A stretch of 64,000 bases of DNA from Pseudomonas gessardii (lineage in GTDB: Bacteria > Pseudomonadota > Gammaproteobacteria > Pseudomonadales > Pseudomonadaceae), in assembly GCF_001983165.1 (NCBI RefSeq), contig NZ_MNPU01000007.1:62001-126000 (forward strand), read 5' to 3'. A program made the position numbers and the translations under genes. Positions within the stretch are counted from its first letter, which is position 1. Each line of letters starts with the position of its first letter. Positions 10,532 through 15,802 of this stretch are shown here, piece after piece. A model generated the notes under the pieces. That model searched no databases. It was not told the DNA's origin and saw nothing but the letters and a program-made list of their open reading frames with translations.

Positions 10532-10972
10532 CACCGGCCCTGCGCCGGTGCAAAAGGGGCTGTCATTCCAAAAGGTTTTTCAAGTACAGATGACTTTGTA
10601 CGCTTTGGCACAGATACGCGAGATGGTTTGGCACGCGCTGGCTATGGGAATGTAGAGCCAATTCTTCAAGGAAGTGCCGTAACAGGCAAAAGTTTTAAAA
10701 CTGGGAAAGAGTTTGACGTTGGCAGGGTGAGTGATTTTGATATTGCGCTGGCAAGTCCAGAGCTTTTGCAACGTGCTCAATCCTTAGGAATAGGTTTGAG
10801 GAGTGGCGGGACTCGTACAGGGCCATTGAGTGTGAGAGACTTGCAAGCCCTTGGCCTGAAGGATTTGTCGAGTAAGCTGAGCGTCCAAGCGGGACGCGAA
10901 GTTAATCTTATGATCTATGACTCTGCGGCAACAGCCGCAAGTCGTGCTCCAAGTGCGGTGTTACCAAAATGA
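10532..10972 (+). pseudogene. Orphan CDI toxin C-terminus, nucleotidyltransferase-like
   Basis: An open frame without a convincing own start, beginning after a stop at 10529. It enters at the seam GGTGCAAAAGG (10547-10557), encoding GAKG, the same tetrapeptide at the start of the toxin tip of the upstream fhaB gene. The product contains LQGSAVTG followed by GRVSDFDIAL, a GS...DxD arrangement of nucleotidyltransferase-fold enzymes, so I infer an NTase-like toxin domain of about 140 aa. It lacks the N-terminal delivery region and would be silent unless recombined onto the main gene. It overlaps the next gene by 4 bp (ATGA), the usual toxin-immunity coupling. The enzymatic activity is inference. 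Confidence 0.65.
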
Positions 10973-11292
10973 CTATTGTGTATGATCTCTATGGTGCGGA
11001 AAAATTATGTCTTCTGTCGGCGAGAGGTGATGTAGAAAGAGCGCTGGGAGAGACTTTTGAGGAAAGAGATAGTTCTTATAAAGGTGGTGTTTACTACATG
11101 TTGGGTAGGAGTGATTCAGAGAATTTTGTTTTAAAATTGAATATTGATCCTTTTGACGGTGATCCAGTAGAGCAGAATTATCCGAGTTATAAGATTTTGC
11201 TCTATGTAAACGCTACAAATCGTTCGTCTGATATAGAGAAAGCGATTAGGCAAGGTGGTGACTTTAAGTTGCTGAGACATGAAGTGTTTTAA
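10969..11292 (+). CDS. Predicted immunity protein for the orphan NTase-like toxin
   Basis: A 107-residue soluble acidic protein whose ATG overlaps the stop of the orphan toxin fragment (ATGA at 10969-10972). Low GC, no signal peptide, no recognised family. The coupled position is the only evidence for an immunity role. The next cassette seam (GGTGCAAAAG) begins 18 bp after its stop. Orphan immunity genes of this sort are known in CDI loci to keep protection against siblings that still carry the matching toxin; whether it is expressed here is unknown, as no promoter is obvious inside the cassette. Confidence 0.6.
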   Translation: MTIVYDLYGAEKLCLLSARGDVERALGETFEERDSSYKGGVYYMLGRSDSENFVLKLNIDPFDGDPVEQNYPSYKILLYVNATNRSSDIEKAIRQGGDFKLLRHEVF

Positions 11293-11310
11293 ATTGTATC
11301 AAGGCTAATC

Positions 11311-11358
11311 GGTGCAAAAGCAACTGGTGACGCTGCCGGTAAGGTAGATGATCTTGGG
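11311..11358 (+). pseudogene. 5' scrap of a third orphan CDI toxin cassette
   Basis: Begins with the seam GGTGCAAAAGCAAC and translates as GAKATGDAAGKVDDLGK before running into a GGGGACAGATTTATTTTT repeat at 11359. The same GAKA opening is seen at 13907. What should follow is displaced by the RAYT transposase unit; a matching 3' piece ends at 12551. Confidence 0.5.
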
Positions 11359-11380
11359 AAAAGGGGACAGATTTATTTTT
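11359..11380 (+). repeat. GGGGACAG-type REP, left end of RAYT unit
   Basis: AAAAGGGGACAGATTTATTT plus TT; distinct from the GTGGGAGC family found elsewhere in the window. Confidence 0.85.
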
Positions 11381-11640
11381 AGCACTTCGAGGGTGACAGA
11401 GTCAGATTACGATTTTTCTGGGGTTGGTTTTTAGGGGGGGGGATGGTTTTTTTGAGGCTGTGTTACTTTGTTCTTTAATAATTTGGTTTTATTTTTATGT
11501 CGTTGGAAGTTTTACTTTTAACTAAATCGTTCGGCTAAAAAACGACCTTTTATTGTGATATTTATACGCTGAAGCAGAAAAAGAAAAATTTATTTTTGTC
11601 CCTTTGCTAGGCTATAAACTCTTAAGGAAGGAGGTTCATT

Positions 11641-12336
11641 ATGCCTAGGATGGGACGTGTTGTTCTGCCAAACTATCCGCACCATATTGTACAACGTGGT
11701 CACAATCGTCAGGTTGTGTTTGCCGCGCCAGAAGATTACCAACGCTATATAGGGGATCTTCGGGAACTGAAGGAGGCATTTGGCGTAAAAGTATATGCCT
11801 ATTGTTTAATGACCAATCATATTCATTTGTTAGTCACACCAACCGAGTCGGCTGCTGGTTTGGGGCAACTTATGAAAGCGCTTGCAGCACGAGCTACTCG
11901 CTATCGGAACCGGATAGAGGGGCGGACAGGTACTTTATGGGAGGGTCGATATAAGTCGAGCGTGGTGCAGTCCGAAAGATATCTTCTGGCGTGCTGTCGA
12001 TACATCGAGCTGAATCCTGTTCGTGCCGATATTGTTGCGAGTGCAGCAGACTACCCATGGTCAAGTTATAACGCTCGAGTCGGCTGTTCTCCTGATAACG
12101 ATTGGTTAGACATTGATGATTGCTTTGATATGCTGGGTGATACAAAGCAGGATCGGCAGGAAAGTTACAAGAGCTTCGTAAATCAGGCTGTTTCAAGCGA
12201 TGAGTTGAAAACGATACGTCTGGCTCTACAGCGTGGGCAACTTACTGGAACTACTCGCTTCATCGATGAGGTCGAGCGTATCGCAGGAATCCGAATCGCA
12301 TATCGAGGGCAAGGTAGGCCGCGGCACGATAGATAA
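11641..12336 (+). CDS. REP-associated tyrosine transposase (RAYT, Y1_Tnp/IS200-like)
   Basis: A 231-residue single-domain HUH endonuclease of the Y1 transposase family (about residues 8-130). It starts MPRMGRVVLPNYPHHIVQRG, as many RAYTs do, and has the metal-binding HUH motif in TNHIHLLVTP; the conserved ELNPVRA and YPWSSY segments follow. RAYTs nick and mobilise REP hairpins and are usually flanked by the REP family they act on, as here. A strong ribosome site (GGAAGGAGG) precedes the ATG at 11641. The gene appears intact, and a fragment of a second copy is found about 1.2 kb downstream. Confidence 0.9.
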   Translation: MPRMGRVVLPNYPHHIVQRGHNRQVVFAAPEDYQRYIGDLRELKEAFGVKVYAYCLMTNHIHLLVTPTESAAGLGQLMKALAARATRYRNRIEGRTGTLWEGRYKSSVVQSERYLLACCRYIELNPVRADIVASAADYPWSSYNARVGCSPDNDWLDIDDCFDMLGDTKQDRQESYKSFVNQAVSSDELKTIRLALQRGQLTGTTRFIDEVERIAGIRIAYRGQGRPRHDR

Positions 12337-12357
12337 AAATAAATCTGTCCCCTTTTT
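12335..12357 (-). repeat. GGGGACAG-type REP, right end of RAYT unit
   Basis: Reverse complement of the left-end repeat: AAAAATAAATCTGTCCCC then T-run; it begins within the RAYT stop region. Confidence 0.85.
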
Positions 12358-12360
12358 CCC

Positions 12361-12551
12361 TTTTTCCTGTAATTAAAAACAGAACATTTGTTCCGGAAAT
12401 GAATGGTTATGTAAGGCTAATTGGCGGCGAAGGAAGTGCTAAATATGGGTTTGTAGGTCTGGATAGGGCAACAGGAAATATAACTACATTCCATGTTAAG
12501 TCTGTAAGTGAGCTGGCAAGAAAAGCACCTAGTTTGGGGTTTTCTAAATGA
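12361..12551 (+). pseudogene. 3' end of the third orphan CDI toxin cassette
   Basis: A frame that reads KNRTFVPEMNGYVRLIGGEG and on to PSLGFSK before TGA at 12549-12551. It has no start codon or upstream domain; the RAYT unit separates it from the GAKA opening at 11311. It overlaps the following immunity-like gene by 4 bp. The toxin family is not recognisable from so short a tail. Confidence 0.5.
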
Positions 12552-12916
12552 TCGTTAAGCGGTGTGAATGGATTTCTAAAGATGCGCAAGAGGCAATGCT
12601 GACAATTGGTGATGAAAATTTTGAGTGCGTGGCTTTTTCTCATCCATGCAGCATGCAGGTAGGGGATCGCCTACGCGAGCCTTTGCTTGCCATCTCGATT
12701 AGGGGAGTAACCAAGGCGGAATTGAATGCTCAGCCAGTAATGCAACGTTTAGGTGAGAGTTTTGCTCATGAGTTTCTGGCGGAGGTGATTGATTTAAAAG
12801 AGCGGTTAGTGGTGGTTGGCTCAGTTGTCGTTGAATTAGATGATGTTTTGCCCGGAGAAATTAGCGTCGGCGATTTGATTCGGTTTTCCTGTGGTCGTCT
12901 TGACGTGATTTCTTAG
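12548..12916 (+). CDS. Predicted orphan immunity protein
   Basis: A 122-residue soluble protein that starts within the stop of the toxin tail (ATGA at 12548-12551). It is rich in acidic residues and beta-type segments, with no signal peptide and no family I recognise. The immunity role is inferred from the 4-bp overlap, size and AT-rich composition. A GGGGACAG-type repeat follows 24 bp after its stop. Confidence 0.6.
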   Translation: MIVKRCEWISKDAQEAMLTIGDENFECVAFSHPCSMQVGDRLREPLLAISIRGVTKAELNAQPVMQRLGESFAHEFLAEVIDLKERLVVVGSVVVELDDVLPGEISVGDLIRFSCGRLDVIS

Positions 12917-12939
12917 GGGAAAAGCGCAAAAGGGACCGC

Positions 12940-13010
12940 AAAAGGGGACAGATTTATTTTTTGCTTCTAGCGGGCGGCGAAATGATCAAATAAATCTGTT
13001 CCCATTTTTT
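12940..13010. repeat. Inverted pair of GGGGACAG-type REPs
   Basis: Plus copy at 12940-12962 and minus copy at 12988-13010 (AAATAAATCTGTTCCCATTT, two changes), with a 25-bp spacer. Confidence 0.8.
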
Positions 13011-13017
13011 CTCTGAC

Positions 13018-13112
13018 TACCTGTTGGACAACGCCATTGGCTACCGCGACTCGCTCAATCTGCAACTGGGCGTGGCCCTCACCGCTGAGCAAGTGGCGGC
13101 TCTGACTCGATC
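13018..13112 (+). pseudogene. Displaced fragment of the fhaB gene (copy of about 6967-7061)
   Basis: Translates as DNAIGYRDSLNLQLGVALTA and is nearly identical to the fhaB region encoding the same peptide around 6973. It is bounded on the left by a REP (12988-13010) and on the right by a REP palindrome (13129-13181). No start or stop of its own. It comes from the interior of the exoprotein, not from a toxin tip. Confidence 0.75.
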
Positions 13113-13128
13113 AGCAACACCCGGTGAC

Positions 13129-13181
13129 AAAAAAGGGGACGGGTTTATTTTTCGAGATAAAAATAAATCTGTCCCCTTTTT
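13129..13181. repeat. GGGGACAG-type REP palindrome
   Basis: Plus copy (GGGGACGGGTTTATTTTT) and minus copy around CGAGAT; same build as the perfect palindrome at 14221 with a two-base change. Confidence 0.85.
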
Positions 13182-13183
13182 CG

Positions 13184-13279
13184 CAAGGCCTGCCGGACAT
13201 CGCCCCGGTAGATAACAGCCACAAATACCTGATCGAGACTAACCCGGCACTCACCGACCTCAAGCAGTTCATGAGCTCC
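13184..13279 (+). pseudogene. Displaced fragment of the fhaB gene (copy of about 6716-6811)
   Basis: Encodes the stretch around DNSHKYLIETNPALTDLKQF, matching fhaB at about 6740-6811. In the intact gene this part precedes the one copied at 13018-13112, so the two fragments are in swapped order here, each abutting REP sequences. It ends at ATGAGCTCC, immediately before the next repeat. Confidence 0.75.
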
Positions 13280-13289
13280 AAAAGGGACC

Positions 13290-13366
13290 AAAAGGGGACA
13301 GATTTATTTTTAGCACTTCGAGGGTAATCGAGTCAGATTACGATTTTTTGGGGTTGGTTTTTAGGG
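13290..13366 (+). repeat. GGGGACAG-type REP with RAYT leader scrap
   Basis: REP at 13290-13311, followed by about 55 bp closely matching 11381-11435, the leader of the intact RAYT unit. Confidence 0.8.
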
Positions 13367-13367
13367 G

Positions 13368-13387
13368 AAAGGGGACAGATTTATTTT
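13368..13387 (+). repeat. GGGGACAG-type REP
   Basis: AAAGGGGACAGATTTATTTT, adjacent to the RAYT gene fragment. Confidence 0.8.
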
Positions 13388-13390
13388 CAA

Positions 13391-13476
13391 CACATGGTCA
13401 AGTTATAACGCCCGAGTCGGCTGTTCTCTTGATAACGATTGGTTAGGCATTGATGATTGCTTTGATGTGCTGAGAG
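13391..13476 (+). pseudogene. Fragment of a second RAYT transposase gene
   Basis: Matches the interior of the intact RAYT gene at about 12053-12137 (TGGTCAAGTTATAACGC and onward) with a few substitutions. Flanked by repeats at 13368 and 13477. The 55 bp after the repeat at 13290 also match the leader after the intact unit's left repeat (11381-11435), so a second, deleted RAYT unit once lay here. Confidence 0.7.
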
Positions 13477-13546
13477 AAAAAAGGGGACATATTTATTTGA
13501 TTTTCTTAGAGATTTTTTCTTTGGTTAAATAAATCTGTCCCCTTTT
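13477..13546. repeat. Inverted pair of GGGGACAG-type REPs
   Basis: Plus copy 13477-13500 (GGGGACATATTTATTT) and minus copy 13527-13546 (AAATAAATCTGTCCCCTTTT), directly before the fourth toxin tail. Confidence 0.8.
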
Positions 13547-13547
13547 C

Positions 13548-13674
13548 GCCGAGTTCAACATTCTCAAATTTGAGTCGCGGTGGGCTAGAGGTCCGGGCTC
13601 CTGATGGGAGAGGTCTGCGCTATAATCGTGATGGCTCACTCTCGGGATTTTTGGAGCCTAAGGCGAAACCATGA
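13548..13674 (+). pseudogene. 3' end of a fourth orphan CDI toxin cassette
   Basis: A short frame ending in GRGLRYNRDGSLSGFLEP before TGA at 13672-13674. The terminal pattern (GRGLRY..DGS..GFLEP) recalls the ends of several CDI and polymorphic toxins, but I cannot name the family. It is truncated at its 5' side by a REP at 13527-13546 and overlaps the next gene by 4 bp (ATGA). Confidence 0.5.
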
Positions 13675-13907
13675 AACTTGAAAGTAATCTGGATTTTGAA
13701 ATTCTTGGATTTAGTGATAGTCGTTATGAGAAACTGACTGTCGAAATTCAATATAAAGGCGAACCTATTGCTCAGATTAATCAGGATCAGGGAGTTGATC
13801 GTTTAGAGGTAGAAGTTTTCGCTGATTTAAATAGCGCAGTTTTGAAAGTTCCATTTTCTGGCTTTTTGGAGGCAATGACTCTAGCGAAAAGTTTCATTGT
13901 CGAGTAG
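13671..13907 (+). CDS. Predicted orphan immunity protein
   Basis: A 78-residue acidic soluble protein, starting inside the stop of the preceding toxin tail (ATGA at 13671-13674). Not recognised as a named family. Its TAG stop (13905-13907) shares its last G with the next seam GGTGCAAAAGCAAC, so the following cassette was joined exactly at the end of this gene. The immunity role is inferred from coupling and size. Confidence 0.6.
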   Translation: MKLESNLDFEILGFSDSRYEKLTVEIQYKGEPIAQINQDQGVDRLEVEVFADLNSAVLKVPFSGFLEAMTLAKSFIVE

Positions 13908-14220
13908 GTGCAAAAGCAACCACAAGCTGGCAGGGTTCAGGCCCTGCACCTGGAGTACTAGGTTTGGAGCCGGGGTCCGCCTCGTCTAAGGCGATACAGA
14001 ATTATTTCCCTAGCACAAAAAATGGTTCCATTGAATTTGTTTTTGATCCTAAAACAAATACTTTCGCTGTCGGTAAGCCTATAAGTAACCTTGGAGGCTC
14101 TCCGCATCAACAGTTGGCAGAGACTATAAAATCTGACGGGTCGACTCTAGTAGGTGGTATGTTTCGGCGAGGGCCTAACGGAGAGGTGATAACAAATGAG
14201 TTTAGTGGGCACTACATTGC
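13907..14220 (+). pseudogene. Truncated orphan CDI toxin cassette, possibly polymorphic toxin type 43
   Basis: Opens with the seam (GAKATT) and continues in frame through SIEFVFDPKTNTFAVG, SPHQQLAETI and VGGMFRRGPNGEVITNEFSG. This series resembles, from memory, the Ntox43 family of predicted RNase toxins; that naming is tentative. After NEFSGHYIA the reading frame enters a 53-bp REP palindrome (14221-14273) and the toxin end is lost, so the module should be inactive. Its own immunity gene is missing: the next gene is a PoNi-type protein, which pairs with a different toxin class. Confidence 0.55.
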
Positions 14221-14273
14221 AAAAAAGGGGACAGATTTATTTTTCGAGATAAAAATAAATCTGTCCCCTTTTT
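14221..14273. repeat. Perfect GGGGACAG-type REP palindrome
   Basis: A-run, GGGGACAGATTTATTTTT, loop CGAGAT, then the exact complement. It cuts off the type-43-like toxin frame and stands 12 bp before the PoNi-type gene. Confidence 0.9.
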
Positions 14274-14285
14274 CAAGGGTTATCC

Positions 14286-15152
14286 ATGATTCGTGCACCC
14301 TTGGGGGATAAGCCGTATTGGGACGATCGTGAAGCCAAGGATCGGCAATGGGTTGAGCGCGTCAGTGAAATGCTGGCGCAACCGTCGGCCAACCCCTTGT
14401 ACCGAGCGCAATTTACGTTCGACTTCGCCAAAGATAATGTGCGTGCGGCCATTCGGGTCTATTCGAGCGGTGGCAATGTTGCCGAAATGGCCACCTACCT
14501 CCCCGCCGCGATGGACGCGTGGGAGCTGTCCAATCGAGAGTCCGACAGTTTGTGTGCTGAGAATAATCTCCAGACTTGCCGTGACTGGACATTCGAGTTG
14601 GCGGACCTGAACCACTACATCTGGTGTTTCTGGTTGGTGAGCCTGGCGCTGGCGCTGGAGATTCCCGACGACCAGTGGCGTCGGCTGGTCGCTTTGATCG
14701 GCGAAGGCGGACAGGACGTTCTGCTGGATCGAATCATTGCATCCCGCCAGCCAGGGCGCGTGATCGGTGAGCAGCTACTGCACGCCAAACCTTATGCAAG
14801 GCTGCTCAAGGCCATCGACGCGCCCCAGGAACAACAGGCCTCGCTGTTGCGGGCGTTCGTGGAACATTGGTACCCGGAGCTGAACCGGCGCGGTAAACAG
14901 CAACCCTGGTGGTATGTCTATGGCGACCCGGTAAAACACCCCCTTGAGATGGGTAGCTACTTCGGCCGCTGGTGCTTTGAGGCGGTTGCCGCAGTCAAGG
15001 CGTTCGGGCTGGATGACAGCGCCTGCCTGGGGCATGAGCATTACCCCGGCGACTTGCTCCACCCCAGTGAAGACGTTATCCCGGCACCAGCCCCTGCCCG
15101 CGTAGAAAAAGCCGGCTGGCTGGCGCGGTTGTTTGGGCGCTCAGATGTATAA
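14286..15152 (+). CDS. PoNi-type immunity protein (DUF1910/DUF1911), orphan
   Basis: A 288-residue soluble helical protein that fits the PoNi family, immunity proteins to PoNe DNase toxins. Family-like features are the opening RAPLGDKPYWD, the middle DLNHYIWCFWLVSLALAL, then LLDRIIASRQPGR and the C-terminal FGLDDSACLGHEHYPGDLL. Length and domain order match the family. GC content returns to the genome norm here. AAGGG lies 6 nt before the ATG at 14286. No PoNe toxin is adjacent: the upstream piece is a truncated toxin of another kind, cut by a REP palindrome 12 bp before this start. It looks like a retained orphan immunity gene, with the toxin lost. Confidence 0.75.
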   Translation: MIRAPLGDKPYWDDREAKDRQWVERVSEMLAQPSANPLYRAQFTFDFAKDNVRAAIRVYSSGGNVAEMATYLPAAMDAWELSNRESDSLCAENNLQTCRDWTFELADLNHYIWCFWLVSLALALEIPDDQWRRLVALIGEGGQDVLLDRIIASRQPGRVIGEQLLHAKPYARLLKAIDAPQEQQASLLRAFVEHWYPELNRRGKQQPWWYVYGDPVKHPLEMGSYFGRWCFEAVAAVKAFGLDDSACLGHEHYPGDLLHPSEDVIPAPAPARVEKAGWLARLFGRSDV

Positions 15153-15174
15153 GCCTTTGGATCTAAAGACGCCC

Positions 15175-15741
15175 ATGAAAAAACTTACCTTCATCCTCGC
15201 AGCCCTGGCCCTTGCGGGCTGCCACTCCACTGCCCGCGACTCGTCGCCCAGCCTGTTGAAAGATGGCGTGCAGTTGCAGCAGAACACAGTCGTGGCCGAT
15301 GCCGAACACGCCAAAGTGATCATGCGCGCCACCGGGTTTACCTACCCGGTGCAGTTCTCCGTGCGCCGTGGCGGCGATGCCGATCAGCGGCCGGAGATCC
15401 TCGGCACGGTGGTGGATTCGGGCCGGGGCAAGGTGTTCGGCTGGATCGCCAAGATGAGCGAGGTGGCCAACAGCGCCACGGTCAAGCGCTTCCCGCAGCT
15501 GGAAGTGCTGGCCGACCCGCAGCAGACGCTTGAAGTGTTGGGCGAGTCGCGGGTGTATGACTCGAACTACTACCGCTACGCCGAAAAAATTGTCTACGCC
15601 TGCGGCCCGATGTCCTCGGCGTTCAAACCGCAAAAGCAAAAGGTTTACCTGGTGGAATTCGTGATTGTCGGCGCCGGCTGCGAGCAGCATGCCTATGACA
15701 TCACCGACCCTGCGCAGCGCATTCCCGTCCCCGCGTCCTGA
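15175..15741 (+). CDS. Small lipoprotein of unknown function
   Basis: A 188-residue protein whose start I place at 15175 (MKKLTFILAALALAGC), giving a clean type II signal peptide with the lipobox LALAGC; the longer frame from 15133 would bury it. The mature part has no domain I recognise. It lies 22 bp after the PoNi-type gene and 61 bp before the autotransporter. Residue after Cys is His, which does not suggest inner-membrane retention. Function unknown. Confidence 0.75.
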   Translation: MKKLTFILAALALAGCHSTARDSSPSLLKDGVQLQQNTVVADAEHAKVIMRATGFTYPVQFSVRRGGDADQRPEILGTVVDSGRGKVFGWIAKMSEVANSATVKRFPQLEVLADPQQTLEVLGESRVYDSNYYRYAEKIVYACGPMSSAFKPQKQKVYLVEFVIVGAGCEQHAYDITDPAQRIPVPAS

Positions 15742-15802
15742 ATCATGCACCCTACAACCGCCGGGCACATTGGCGGTGTTGTCGTAGTAAATGGAGTTTC
15801 AA

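Larger units (their letters stand above)
11359..12357 (+). mobile_element. RAYT transposase unit bounded by inverted GGGGACAG-type REP sequences
   Basis: The left boundary is AAAAGGGGACAGATTTATTTTT (11359-11380) and the right boundary is its reverse complement (about 12335-12357), with the RAYT gene between them. The 260 bp after the left repeat are AT-rich and non-coding. The unit lies between two pieces of one toxin cassette. A second, decayed copy of the left part is at 13290-13366 and of the gene interior at 13391-13476. Confidence 0.6.

Noticed and set aside
11641..12336. Calling the transposase a complete IS200/IS605 element
   Set aside because: Its protein is RAYT-like and the bounds are REPs in inverted orientation; no IS200-type subterminal hairpins or TnpB gene were seen.
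13024..13327. Two short frames with ATG or near starts
   Set aside because: They are fhaB fragments read through REP sequences, not independent genes.
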